A stretch of 64,000 nucleotides of DNA from Streptoverticillium olivoreticuli subsp. olivoreticuli (lineage in GTDB: Bacteria; Actinomycetota; Actinomycetes; Streptomycetales; Streptomycetaceae), in contig NZ_CP031455.1 of NCBI RefSeq assembly GCF_003391135.1, positions 310,001-374,000 of the forward strand. Reading direction: 5' to 3'. Below, one piece after another: positions 25,852 to 34,754 of the stretch (within the stretch, counting starts at the first letter, position 1; each line of letters starts with the position of its first letter). Below the pieces are notes generated by a model that saw only the letters and a program-made list of their open reading frames with translations, was not told the DNA's origin and did no database searches. A program made the translations under genes and the position numbers.

Positions 25852-27645
25852 TTACTCTCCGGCTGCTGCCCCGGCCAGCGACTCCTGGGAGATCCGGAAC
25901 ACGACGAACTCGGCCGGCTTCACCGGGGCGACGCCGATCTCGCAGACGACCTGCCCGGACTCGATGACCTCCGGCGGGTTGGTCTCCTCGTCGCACTTGA
26001 CGTAGAAGGCTTCGGCGGAAGTGCTGCCGAAGAGCGCGCCCCGGCGCCACTCATTGGTGAGGAACGCGGTGACATTGCGGCGGATCGTGGACCACAGCCG
26101 CTCGTCGTTCGGCTCGAAGACGACCCACTGCGACCCGAGGTAGACCGACTCCTCGAGGTAATTGAACAGGCGCCGGACATTCAGGTAGCGCCAGGCCGGG
26201 TCGCTGGAGAGCGTGCGGGCACCCCACACCCGGATGCCACGTCCGGGGAAGCTGCGGATGCAGTTCACACCCGCCGGGTTGAGCTGCTCCTGCTCGCCCT
26301 TGGTGACCTGGATGCCGAGGTCCAGCACTCCGCGCAGCACCTCGTTCGCCGGAGCCTTGTGCACACCGCGGGCCTCGTCGTTGCGGGCCCAGAGGCCCGC
26401 GACGTGGCCCGAGGGCGGCATCATGAAGCCCTTGCCGGTGGACGGGTCCGCCACCCGGACCCACGGGTAGTACAAGGCCGCGAACTTCGAGTCGAAGCCC
26501 GCCTCGTCCTGCCGCCACTCGTGGACCTCGGCAGGGCTCATGTCCGGCAGCGGGTCGAGGATGGCCATGCGGTTGGCCATGTTCTCGCAGTGGTCGATCA
26601 TGGCCAGCTGAATGGCCTTCACCTGCTCGCGGTCGAGCGTGCCGCGCTCGTACGCGCCCATGAGGTCGGGGGCGACCAGCATGGTCACGTCGTCGATCGC
26701 CTCCAGGCCCGACAGACCGGAGCGGCTGCTCACCTCGCCGATGTAGTGACCCACCGCGTCCCCGGTGGTGTCGGTCGCATCGGCGGCGTCGGTGGTGTCG
26801 GCGGCGTCCGCGGCAGCGGGGGCATCAGCAGCCGGGGGCGTCAGCGCTACGGAGGACTGCTCGGGCAGCTCAAGCGCATCGCCGGGGGCGCCGCCCTCCT
26901 CGAACGCGACGAGCTTGGAGCGCTTGCGGACCTGCCTCACCACGTACTGGGGCGACGTCTTCACGCTGGATACCTCGAAGGTCTCCGCCGGAGAGCCGTC
27001 CACATTGACCGTCAGGGTGTAGATGTCCGCCGAGTCCGCGGTGGCACCGTCCGCGGCCCTGGCGGCCTTGCCCGCCTTGGGCTTGTCGCCACCGACGCGG
27101 GTCGCCTTGACCCCCGTGCCGGTATCCGCGCCCGTGTCCGAATCCGTCTCGGGGCCCGTCCCCACGCCCGTGTCCTGACCGGACGGCTTGCGCTGGATGT
27201 CCACCGAGATGTCACGCCCGGCAGCGGCGGGCAGTGCGGCCACCTGGAACCCGCCCAGCGCATGGACCGCCGGTGCGGCGCCGGCGACATCCGCATCGGT
27301 GACATCCGCCTCGGTCCCGGCCTCAGTCCCGGTCCCGGACTCGACAGCGGCCTCGCCATCGGCCCCGGCCTCAGCAGCCGCCTGAGTGCCGACGCGTACG
27401 ACGTAGCAGGTCCCGCCGCCATTGGCGAAATACCCGTAGACGGAGTATCCGAGGTAGGAACCGTCGGTGAACTCACCGAAAGTCTTGGTGAACTGGTTCC
27501 AGTTGGTGATCCGGACCGGCTCGTTCAACGGTCCCTGTTCGGCGAAGCCGACGAAGGCGGCCACGGAGGTGGCCACGCCCTCCACCGGACGAGAGCCACC
27601 CGCGACCTCTTCCATGAACACACCGGGGGCCAGGTAGTTCGCCAT
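25852..27645 (-). CDS. CIS contractile sheath protein with three low-complexity insertions
   Basis: 597 residues from ATG 27645 (AGAGGA upstream). Start ANYLAPGVFMEEVAGGSRPVEGVATSVAAFVGFA and GPLNEPVRITNWNQFTKTFG are classic sheath; so is the C-terminal half from SGLEAIDDVTMLVAPD to GIRVWGARTLSSDP, YLNVRRLFNYLEESV, FEPND..LW and VAPVKPAEFVVFRI. Unusual: Ala/Asp/Gly/Thr-rich insertions at about 88-125, 153-207 and 268-298, all in the surface-exposed domain region, make it longer than typical CIS sheaths. First gene of the CIS operon. Confidence 0.93.
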   Translation of the reverse strand: MANYLAPGVFMEEVAGGSRPVEGVATSVAAFVGFAEQGPLNEPVRITNWNQFTKTFGEFTDGSYLGYSVYGYFANGGGTCYVVRVGTQAAAEAGADGEAAVESGTGTEAGTEADVTDADVAGAAPAVHALGGFQVAALPAAAGRDISVDIQRKPSGQDTGVGTGPETDSDTGADTGTGVKATRVGGDKPKAGKAARAADGATADSADIYTLTVNVDGSPAETFEVSSVKTSPQYVVRQVRKRSKLVAFEEGGAPGDALELPEQSSVALTPPAADAPAAADAADTTDAADATDTTGDAVGHYIGEVSSRSGLSGLEAIDDVTMLVAPDLMGAYERGTLDREQVKAIQLAMIDHCENMANRMAILDPLPDMSPAEVHEWRQDEAGFDSKFAALYYPWVRVADPSTGKGFMMPPSGHVAGLWARNDEARGVHKAPANEVLRGVLDLGIQVTKGEQEQLNPAGVNCIRSFPGRGIRVWGARTLSSDPAWRYLNVRRLFNYLEESVYLGSQWVVFEPNDERLWSTIRRNVTAFLTNEWRRGALFGSTSAEAFYVKCDEETNPPEVIESGQVVCEIGVAPVKPAEFVVFRISQESLAGAAAGE

Positions 27646-28094
27646 CCAGTCCTCTTTCTTCCAGAATTTCGGCGGGGAATTTTTTTCACAGCCCGCGCTT
27701 TCCCTCCTCCGGGCAGGAGCGAAGAAAGCGGGTGGACCATCCACCGAAGCAGTGGATGCGGCCCTCCGCGTGTACCCATACCTGTCTTGCCGTCAACTCG
27801 GCACGGATCGCAGGACATTCGACGGGGCCGTCGACGGGCGGAGGACCGTTACCTGGATCATTGTCATGACGCTCTGGGCCTGTCAAACGAAAAGAGCCGC
27901 TGAAAAGAAAACTCCACCGATGCGCCACCATCGTTCCTGATGACATCAACTTTGGATGCCGAAAATCAACATTGCCCGGCTGGCGTGGCGGCATTTTGCG
28001 CGTGCGCCCACAAGCCCCTGAACAGTCTCCGTTCGGCCGGTCCCCATCACCCTTCGGCCATGGCGGTGGCCGATCGCTGTCCTAGCCTGTGCGT
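27646..28094. other. Divergent region between CIS operon and nucleosidase-like gene
   Basis: About 450 bp with no supported gene and lower GC than its surroundings (runs such as AATTTTTTTC near 27676 and AAAGAAAACTCC near 27904). It must hold the CIS promoter on the minus strand and the promoter of the gene at 28095. Confidence 0.6.
27858..27886 (-). promoter_or_regulatory. Possible promoter of the CIS operon
   Basis: On the minus strand TTGACA (27886-27881) is followed after about 17 bases by AATGAT (27863-27858), about 210 bp upstream of the sheath start. The -35 is perfect for a housekeeping sigma factor; the -10 is imperfect. Confidence 0.35.
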
Positions 28095-28667
28095 ATGCGA
28101 CTGAGTGGTGCGATAAAGCCCGACCGGCCCTTGCTCGTGCTGGCCGTGGAGAAAGAGGCGGCCCATCTCGACGGGTCCATGCCGGTGCTGCTCACCGGCA
28201 TGGGCAAGGTCAACGCCGCCGCCGCGCTCGCGGCTGTCCTCGGCCGGGGACCTCTGCCGTCGGCAGTGGTCAATCTCGGTACCGCGGGCGCGCTTCGGGA
28301 CGGGCTGCAGGGAACCCACGAAGTGAGCCGTGTGATTCAGCACGATCTCAATACGGCATTCCTCTACACGCTCACCGGCCGGACGTACGGAGCGCCCCTG
28401 CAGGTGGGTGACAGCGGGCCGGTCCTGGCCACCGGAGACAGCTTCATCTCCGACGAGGCGGCACGTGAACGGCTCGCCGCACACGCGGACCTGGTCGACA
28501 TGGAAGGCTATGCCCTGGCAGCTGTCGCCAAGAAGCTCGATGTCCCCGTACGGCTCGTCAAGCACGTCAGCGACGAGGCCGGGGAAGGCGCTGCCCGAAC
28601 ATGGCGGGAGTCCGTCGACGACTGCGCCAAGGCATTGGCGGCCTGGGCCCGCGACAACCTGAATTGA
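28095..28667 (+). CDS. Nucleosidase-like protein (MTA/SAH nucleosidase superfamily)
   Basis: 190 residues from ATG 28095 (GTG at 28089 also possible). Pattern of the purine nucleoside phosphorylase/nucleosidase fold: LLVLAVEKEAAHL, PVLLTGMGKVNAAAAL, VVNLGTAGALRDG, GDSFISDEA and the ligand motif VDMEGYALAAVAKKLDVPVRLVKHVSDEAG, where the ME pair contacts ribose. The terminal DDCAKALAAWA is also typical. Shorter than the about 230 residues of full MTA/SAH nucleosidase, so the substrate is uncertain. Confidence 0.8.
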   Translation: MRLSGAIKPDRPLLVLAVEKEAAHLDGSMPVLLTGMGKVNAAAALAAVLGRGPLPSAVVNLGTAGALRDGLQGTHEVSRVIQHDLNTAFLYTLTGRTYGAPLQVGDSGPVLATGDSFISDEAARERLAAHADLVDMEGYALAAVAKKLDVPVRLVKHVSDEAGEGAARTWRESVDDCAKALAAWARDNLN

Positions 28668-28743
28668 GCCGCCGCGGGGCCGGTGCGGTTCGGAGGTACT
28701 CTGCCCCGGCGTACGCCGATGAACAGGGTAAGGATGATGGCTC

Positions 28744-29544
28744 GTGACATGGCTCGATGAACTGGTGGCAGGCGCCCGGCAGGACGCCCAGCTGCGGCAG
28801 GAGGCCAAGCCCCTGTTCGTGGTGCGGGAGGAGGCCGGCCGGCTCCCCGCTCCCCGCGACGTCCTCTCCTTGTGGACCGGCCCCGACGTGGCGGTGATCT
28901 GCGAAGTGAAGCGTGCGAGCCCCTCGAAGGGGCAGCTCGCCGACATCCCCGCTCCCGCGCGCCTGGCAGCCGAGTACGCACAGGGCGGAGCGTCGGCGAT
29001 CAGTGTGCTCACCGAGGGCCGGCGTTTCCGGGGATCTCTGGCGGATCTGGCCGCGGTACGGGGCGCTGTCGACATTCCCGTGCTGCGCAAGGACTTCATC
29101 GTCTCCTCGTACCAGCTGTGGGAGGCGCGCGCATGCGGGGCCGACATGGTCCTGCTGATCGTGGCGGCGTTGAGCGACGAGCACCTCGCCGAGCTCTACC
29201 GGCTCACCACGGATCTCGGTATGACGGCGCTGGTCGAGGTCCACAACGAGGAGGAAGCCGTACGGGCGGCCGCCCTCGGGGCCCGGATCATCGGCGTGAA
29301 CGCCCGCGACCTGAAGACGCTCGAAGTGGACCGGGGCACCTTCGCCCGCGTGGCGCCCTTGCTGCCCGAACCGGCCCTGAAGGTGGCCGAGTCCGGTGTG
29401 CGGGGCCCCCAGGACGTGCGTGCCTACGCGGCGGCCGGAGCGGACGCGGTCCTGGTCGGTGAAGCCGCGGTGACCGGCAAGGAAACGGCTCTCACGGTGG
29501 CCGGTCTGGTCGCCGCGGGCCGGGGCGGGCGGGGTGACCGGTGA
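28744..29544 (+). CDS. trpC: Indole-3-glycerol phosphate synthase
   Basis: 266 residues, GTG start. Converts CdRP to indole-3-glycerol phosphate in tryptophan synthesis. TIM-barrel motifs in order: [14 protein letters not shown] (catalytic Lys), [77 protein letters not shown] and [10 protein letters not shown]. All expected catalytic segments are present. It forms an overlapping pair with trpF; other trp genes are not in the window, suggesting an extra copy or one serving a tryptophan-derived product. Confidence 0.93.
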   Translation: MTWLDELVAGARQDAQLRQEAKPLFVVREEAGRLPAPRDVLSLWTGPDVAVICEVKRASPSKGQLADIPAPARLAAEYAQGGASAISVLTEGRRFRGSLADLAAVRGAVDIPVLRKDFIVSSYQLWEARACGADMVLLIVAALSDEHLAELYRLTTDLGMTALVEVHNEEEAVRAAALGARIIGVNARDLKTLEVDRGTFARVAPLLPEPALKVAESGVRGPQDVRAYAAAGADAVLVGEAAVTGKETALTVAGLVAAGRGGRGDR

Positions 29545-30152
29545 GCACCTCTCTGTTCATCAAGATCTGTGGTCTGCGCACGGCTCCGGATGTGGAGGCC
29601 GCCGTGCGGGCCGGTGCCGACGCGGTGGGGTTCGTCCTCACCGAGAGCCCGCGCCGCGTCGATGCCGTCACCGCACGGGACCTGGCGCGGGCCGTGCCGG
29701 ACGATGTGCTGACCGTGGGTGTCTTCCGAGGGCAGTCCCTGGACGAGGTGCGCGCCCTGGCCGACGCCAGTGGGGTCCGGGCCGTCCAGCTTCACGGTGA
29801 CGAAGGCGGCGAGTACTACACGGCCCTGCACAGGCCGGGGCGGACGCTCATCCGGGCGGTCGCCGCGCGGGGACAGCGGCATCGGACCGGTGAGCTCGGC
29901 GAGGATCTCCTGCTGCTCGACGCTCCCGCCCCCGGCGCGGGCAAGCCCTGGGACTGGTCCTCCCCGGACTTCGAGCCCCCCGCCGGGCAGTGGCTGTTGG
30001 CCGGCGGCCTGACCGTGGAGAACGTCGGGGAAGCGGTCCGTGTCACCACCCCGTGGGGCGTGGATGTCTCCAGTGGTGTGGAGCGGGAGCGGGGTGTGAA
30101 GGACCCGGAGCTGATCACGTCCTTCATCCGGGCGGCACGCGCCGCGACGTGA
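29541..30152 (+). CDS. trpF: Phosphoribosylanthranilate isomerase
   Basis: 203 residues from GTG overlapping the trpC stop. Catalyses the Amadori rearrangement of PRA to CdRP, the step before TrpC. Motifs: [14 protein letters not shown] (catalytic Cys), [47 protein letters not shown] (catalytic Asp), [11 protein letters not shown] and [15 protein letters not shown]. Many actinobacteria use PriA instead of a separate TrpF, so a dedicated trpF next to trpC is notable. Confidence 0.92.
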   Translation: MSTSLFIKICGLRTAPDVEAAVRAGADAVGFVLTESPRRVDAVTARDLARAVPDDVLTVGVFRGQSLDEVRALADASGVRAVQLHGDEGGEYYTALHRPGRTLIRAVAARGQRHRTGELGEDLLLLDAPAPGAGKPWDWSSPDFEPPAGQWLLAGGLTVENVGEAVRVTTPWGVDVSSGVERERGVKDPELITSFIRAARAAT

Positions 30153-30176
30153 GAGCTCGCTCCGGCGGAGCCCGAG

Positions 30177-30215
30177 CCCTGAGCCGCCCGGATGACCGGG
30201 GTGCGCGGCTCAGGG
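30177..30215. terminator. Hairpin between trpF and DUF3152 gene
   Basis: CCCTGAGCCGC (30177-30187) pairs with GCGGCTCAGGG (30205-30215). The two genes converge here, and the right arm overlaps the stop codon of the minus-strand gene. Probable bidirectional terminator. Confidence 0.75.
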
Positions 30216-31022
30216 CCTCTCGGGTCCGGTGATCGGTCTGCCGCGGACGTCGAAGGGCCAGACATTGGGGGCGCACCCCTCAAGTCCTTTGATCTGTTGC
30301 ATCATGGCCGGTGCCGGTTTCCCCTTGCCCGGACATCCCACATGCCCGTATCCGAGGAAGTGCCCCACCTCGTGATTGATGATCAGCGCCCGGTATGCGG
30401 GAATGTCGTCCTTGTAGGTCTCGGTGGCCAGCAACCACCGTTTGAGGTTCACCACCACGCTCTTGCCGACACGGCAGTTGACCTCCCCGCCCGTGTCCAG
30501 TCCGTATTCACCGCAAATGCTGTCGGCCGTTTCCGGTGTCGCCACCCGCACGATGAAGTCGAATTCGTCGCCCGGTGTCCGCCGGAACTTCCACTTGCCC
30601 TCGGCGGTCCAGCCCCGCTCATGCCCCAGGATGTCGTCGACCTCGGACGCGGCATCGCCCGGGGTGATGCCTATGCCGTTCTCGACCTCCACCTGATAGC
30701 GGAGCAGCTGCTCGCCGCCGCCCTTGCCGCTCCCCTGCCCCTTCGCGCGGGTGAACACCCCTGTGCCCGAGGAGGGAATGGTGGTCGGGGTGGCTTTCGG
30801 CTCGGGCGTCCCGGCCTGCTCCTCGGGCGCCTCCGGGGATGCCGCACCGGGTGAGGACGCTTTGCCGCCGCCGGGGCCGAATTCTCTGGCCATGAAAGTC
30901 AGGGCCGCGACCGGAAGCAGAGAGAGGAGCAGGACACGCCGGGGCCCGCGTGCCCGCGCCCGCCTTCGGCCGCGCCGGGCAGGAGGCCGTCTGTGGCGCG
31001 TGGAACGGGGGGACTGCGGCAT
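30210..31022 (-). CDS. DUF3152 metalloprotease-like membrane-anchored protein
   Basis: 270 residues. A very basic N-terminus is followed by one membrane helix (about 30-45; VLLLSLLPVAALTFMA), a Pro/Ala linker, then the DUF3152 domain (about 100-265). It contains NHEVGHFLGYGHVGC, a zincin motif HExxHxxxxxH, with earlier TPGDEFDFIVRVATPETADSICG and VNCRVGKSVVVNLKRW. Probably an extracytoplasmic zinc protease; substrate unknown. Confidence 0.88.
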   Translation of the reverse strand: MPQSPRSTRHRRPPARRGRRRARARGPRRVLLLSLLPVAALTFMAREFGPGGGKASSPGAASPEAPEEQAGTPEPKATPTTIPSSGTGVFTRAKGQGSGKGGGEQLLRYQVEVENGIGITPGDAASEVDDILGHERGWTAEGKWKFRRTPGDEFDFIVRVATPETADSICGEYGLDTGGEVNCRVGKSVVVNLKRWLLATETYKDDIPAYRALIINHEVGHFLGYGHVGCPGKGKPAPAMMQQIKGLEGCAPNVWPFDVRGRPITGPERP

Positions 31023-31103
31023 GGAATCAGCCTTGATGGATACTTTTCCGGTCCAGTGACCGGAACATGGTGGTTATGTGACAGTTTGCCACCCCGAAGG
31101 CGC

Positions 31104-33092
31104 TCAGCCCGCCGTGCGAGGAATGCGTTTGTCCCAGGTCCGGTGGAAGACGGTCACGTCGCCTTCGCAGCAGGTCACCTCGTTCGCGGTGACGAAGTCC
31201 TCGGCATCGGCGGTGATCTCCGAGCGGGTCCGGATCGTCACGTCCCAGCCGAGATCTGGCCGGTGCAGGCGGATCATCCAGTCCGAGCGGGTGCGGGCGG
31301 AGAGCGGGTCGCGCTCGTGGACGGTGTAGGTCTCCAGCGCGTCCTCGGTGAACTCCAGGCCGTCGGGGTAGACGCGGGTGCCGCCGTAGTGCGGATCGAC
31401 CTCCAGATGCCAGGTTCCGGCGGCGACGTCACGCACGATACGGCGCTCCGGGCGCTGCTGCTCCGGCTCGGGCAGGACGACGTTCAGCGGGGCGGACTGT
31501 TCAGGCTCGGCGAAGGCGATCGCGTCGGTCGTCGGTGTGCGGACCGGGAGTTCCAGGGTGCTGCCGTCGGGATGCAGGGTGAAGCCCGCGCTGCCGGGCT
31601 GGGGCCAGATCCACGGCCAGTACGCGGAGGAGACGGCCAGGCGGATGCGGTGGCCGGGCGGGAAGGCGTGGCCGATGGCGTTGAGCTCGAACTCCACGTC
31701 TTCCACCGCGCCTTCGGGCCAGGGTTCGACGCGGTCGCGGCCGTGGCGGGCGGAGAGGTTGAGCGCGCCGCGCGTGACGAGGGTGGAGGAGCCGTCCGGT
31801 GCGACGTCGCAGAGGCGGGCGACGACCTGGCCGCGGGGGGCGTGGGAGCGCAGGCGCAGCCGTACGCGGGGGCGGCCGAGGATCTCGACCGGCCCGTCCT
31901 TGGGGACGGGGAAGTCGAAGCAGGCCGACTTGGCGTCCTCGTCGCGCTGGTCCGGCGGCAGGTCGGCGTCGTTGCCGAAGGGGAAGAAGCGGCCCGCGTC
32001 CAGGCCGGTGTGCATCGGGGAGTTCACCTCGGCAGGGGCGCCGGGCAGGGGGTACGAGGTGGGTGTGACGTGTGGTGAGGGCCAGACGAGGTCGCCCACC
32101 CAGCGGCCGGGCAGTTCGGGGTAGGTGGTGGCCGGTGGGTGGGACTCGCTGATCCACGAGCGGAGTTTGGGCTCGGCCATGATGCCGGTGTCCTCGCCCT
32201 TGAGGTGCTGGTCCCACCAGCGCAGGGTCTCCTGGAGGAAGCCGATGGCCGGGCCGGGCGGCAGCCCGCGGTCAGGGTACTGGTGCGACCAGGGGCCGAT
32301 CAGGCCGGCTGCCGGGCCGGGCAGGTGCTCGACCAGGCGCAGCACCGTGTCCCGGTAGGGGTCGTGCCAGCCGCCGACCGCGAGGACCGCCGCCTGGACG
32401 GCGGAGTAGTCCTCGCAGACGCTGCCGTGGCGCCAGTAGGCGTCGCGGGTCTGGTGGGCGAGCCAGGTGTGGATCGGGGGCTGGAGCGTTTCGAGGCGCT
32501 TCAGCCACAGGGGGCGCCATTCCTCGCCGAGGTGTGCCGGGTCCGGCGGGCGGCAGGTGAAGGCGAGCATGGTGGCTGCCCAGGCGTGCATGTCGACCCC
32601 GAGGACCGAGCCGCCCATGTAGTGCACGTCGTTGTCGTAACGGTCGTCGGTGGAGCAGACGGTGACGATCGCCTTCAGCGGCTCGGGGGCCAGGGCGGCG
32701 ATCTGCAGGGCGTTGAAGCCGCCCCAGGAGATGCCGAACATGCCGACCTTGCCGGTGCACCAGGGCTGTGCGGCGAGCCAGTTGACGACCGCGACGCCGT
32801 CGGCGAGCTCGGTCGCGTCGTACTCGTCGCCGGGCGCGCCCTCGCTGTTGCCGTGGCCGCGGATGTCGACCCGTACGGAGGCGTAGCCGTGGCCCGCGTA
32901 CCAGGGGTGGCGCTGGGCGTCGCGCGGGGCGGTCCACTCGCCGAGGCGGTAGGGAAGGTACTCCAGCAGCGCGGGGACGGGCTCTTCGGTCACCGGGCGC
33001 CAGATGCGCGCGTACAGGCGGGTGCCGTCCGGGAGCGGGATACGGACGTCCTCGCAGGTGGTCTCGTACGGGAACGCGGTGCGGATCTTCAC
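31104..33092 (-). CDS. CocE/NonD-family hydrolase (X-Pro dipeptidyl-peptidase-like)
   Basis: 662 residues from GTG 33092, preceded by AAGGA and 11 bp after the transporter stop. Alpha/beta-hydrolase with oxyanion region DIRGHGNSEG and nucleophile FGISWGGFNALQ; a helical cap follows (about 180-330), and the C-terminal part (from about 400) is the jelly-roll typical of cocaine esterase and PepX (PRVRLRLRSHAPRGQVVARLCDVAPDG). These enzymes cleave esters or X-Pro dipeptides. Co-transcription with a POT peptide importer supports a peptidase acting on imported peptides (inference). Confidence 0.88.
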   Translation of the reverse strand: MKIRTAFPYETTCEDVRIPLPDGTRLYARIWRPVTEEPVPALLEYLPYRLGEWTAPRDAQRHPWYAGHGYASVRVDIRGHGNSEGAPGDEYDATELADGVAVVNWLAAQPWCTGKVGMFGISWGGFNALQIAALAPEPLKAIVTVCSTDDRYDNDVHYMGGSVLGVDMHAWAATMLAFTCRPPDPAHLGEEWRPLWLKRLETLQPPIHTWLAHQTRDAYWRHGSVCEDYSAVQAAVLAVGGWHDPYRDTVLRLVEHLPGPAAGLIGPWSHQYPDRGLPPGPAIGFLQETLRWWDQHLKGEDTGIMAEPKLRSWISESHPPATTYPELPGRWVGDLVWPSPHVTPTSYPLPGAPAEVNSPMHTGLDAGRFFPFGNDADLPPDQRDEDAKSACFDFPVPKDGPVEILGRPRVRLRLRSHAPRGQVVARLCDVAPDGSSTLVTRGALNLSARHGRDRVEPWPEGAVEDVEFELNAIGHAFPPGHRIRLAVSSAYWPWIWPQPGSAGFTLHPDGSTLELPVRTPTTDAIAFAEPEQSAPLNVVLPEPEQQRPERRIVRDVAAGTWHLEVDPHYGGTRVYPDGLEFTEDALETYTVHERDPLSARTRSDWMIRLHRPDLGWDVTIRTRSEITADAEDFVTANEVTCCEGDVTVFHRTWDKRIPRTAG

Positions 33093-33103
33093 GGGCGGGT
33101 CCT

Positions 33104-34603
33104 TCAGTGAACGGGGTGCATGGTGCGCTTGAGCCACGGGGCGGCGGCCAGTACGGCCAGGCCGCCGACGATGGCGATGCCTGCGTTGAGGCCGAAGTAC
33201 AAGGGGGTGGGGATCTCGCCGTAGAGCTTGACCGCCTGGGCCTGGATGCCGTTGGCGAGGGCCATCGACAGGAACCACACGGCCATGGTCTGGCTGCCGA
33301 AGGCCGCCGGGGCGAGCTTGGTGCTGGCGGACAGGCCGGTGGTCTGGAGCAGGACGTCGCCGAGGCCGAGCAGCAGGTAGGACAGGACGACCCACCAGGC
33401 GGCCATCTTCCAGTCGCCGCCGCTCCGCCCGAAGGTCGGCACCACCATCACGAGGAAGGAGAGGCCGCCCAGCAGCACACCCAGGGCGATCTTGTTGGAG
33501 GCGTGCGGCTGGCGGCGCCCCAGGCGTACCCAGACCGCGGCCACGACCGGTGCCAGTGCCACCTCGAACGCACCGAGCGCGGAGGCGAACCAGGTGGAGG
33601 GGAAGTCGAAGCCCAGGATCGAGGTCTCGGCGTTGTCCGTCGCGAGCAGCATCATCGTCGAGTACGCCTGGAAGAGAATCATGTTGAAGACGACCGAGGC
33701 GCCGAACAGCACGAGGTAGGGGCGCAGCCTCCCCCGCTCCTGCGTGGTCACCCGCGGGCTCTTGAACATCACCGTGAAGTAGAGGACCGGTGCCGCTGCG
33801 GCGACCAGGGTGAGGGCGTTGACCGCGTGCCCGAGCGTCAACACGCCCGCAACGCCCAGGAGTACGCCCAGGGCCGCGGCCGTCAGCAGCCCGTAGGCGA
33901 TCAGCCGCCGGGCCCTGCGCATCGCCTGCGGCGGGAGCATGCCGACGGGCGCACCGCCCCGGCCGGGCAGGTTGCGGCGGCCCATGACGTACTGGACCAG
34001 GCCCAGGGTCATGCCGACCGCGGCCGCCGAGAAGCCCCAGTGCCAGCCCTTGTTCTGGCCGAGCCAGCCGGCGATCAGCGGGCCGAGGAAGGCGCCGATG
34101 TTGATGGCCATGTAGTAGATGGCGAAGCCGGCGTCGCGGCGCTGGTCGTCGCCGCGGTAGAGCTGGCCGACCATGGTGGAGACGTTGGGCTTGAGCAGTC
34201 CCGTGCCCGCGCTGATCAGCCCGAGCCCGGCCCAGGTGGCGGCACCGGTCGGCACGCCCATCGCGTAGTGCCCGCAGGCGATGAGGATGCCGCCCCACAG
34301 CACAGCGCGGTAGGTGCCGAGCATGCGGTCCGCGAGCCAGCCGCCGGCGACGGAGACGAGATACACGAGGGTCCCGTACGCGGCCGCGACCGAAGCGGCC
34401 GCGCCGGGTGCCATTCCGAGGCCCCCCGCGGCCACGGTGTCGGCGAAGTACAGCACCAGGATCGCCTGCATGCCGAGGAAGGAGAACCGCTCCCACACCT
34501 CGAGCCCGGACAGCGCTCCCAGCCCCCTGGGCTGGCCGAAGAAGGAGCGGTCCTCACCTGGTGGCGCGTCGCTGCGGACGGTGTCTGTGACAACGGCGGG
34601 CAT
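33104..34603 (-). CDS. POT/PTR-family proton-coupled peptide transporter
   Basis: 499 residues from ATG 34603 with GAGGAG upstream; an ATG 15 bases earlier overlaps the ribosome site. Twelve to fourteen membrane helices. PTR signatures: GLEVWERFSFLGMQAILVLYF in helix 1 (an E..ER variant of the proton motif), GTGLLKPNVSTMVGQLY, and IYYMAINIGAFLGPLIAGWLG. C-terminal FFLSMALANGIQA-like helices complete the fold. Imports di- and tripeptides. Operon with the following CocE-type hydrolase. Confidence 0.92.
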   Translation of the reverse strand: MPAVVTDTVRSDAPPGEDRSFFGQPRGLGALSGLEVWERFSFLGMQAILVLYFADTVAAGGLGMAPGAAASVAAAYGTLVYLVSVAGGWLADRMLGTYRAVLWGGILIACGHYAMGVPTGAATWAGLGLISAGTGLLKPNVSTMVGQLYRGDDQRRDAGFAIYYMAINIGAFLGPLIAGWLGQNKGWHWGFSAAAVGMTLGLVQYVMGRRNLPGRGGAPVGMLPPQAMRRARRLIAYGLLTAAALGVLLGVAGVLTLGHAVNALTLVAAAAPVLYFTVMFKSPRVTTQERGRLRPYLVLFGASVVFNMILFQAYSTMMLLATDNAETSILGFDFPSTWFASALGAFEVALAPVVAAVWVRLGRRQPHASNKIALGVLLGGLSFLVMVVPTFGRSGGDWKMAAWWVVLSYLLLGLGDVLLQTTGLSASTKLAPAAFGSQTMAVWFLSMALANGIQAQAVKLYGEIPTPLYFGLNAGIAIVGGLAVLAAAPWLKRTMHPVH

Positions 34604-34754
34604 GGGGGGACTCCTCATTGATCATGAGAATTAATCGCTAATGTACCGTCCACCTGATTCGACGCTGTCCTGGGAATTTCCGGAAGGGGCCAAGGACCCT
34701 GGCCGCGACTCCCCTGCCGGGGTAAACGGACCCGAGTTCACAAAGTGACAGCGG

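Noticed and set aside
25810..27903. 697-codon open frame on the plus strand
   Set aside because: It mirrors the sheath gene. The low-complexity inserts remove stops on both strands; no motif was seen.
33107..34621. 504-codon plus-strand frame opposite the peptide transporter
   Set aside because: Very polar, Gly/Arg/Glu-rich translation without family motifs; the minus strand gives a clear POT transporter.
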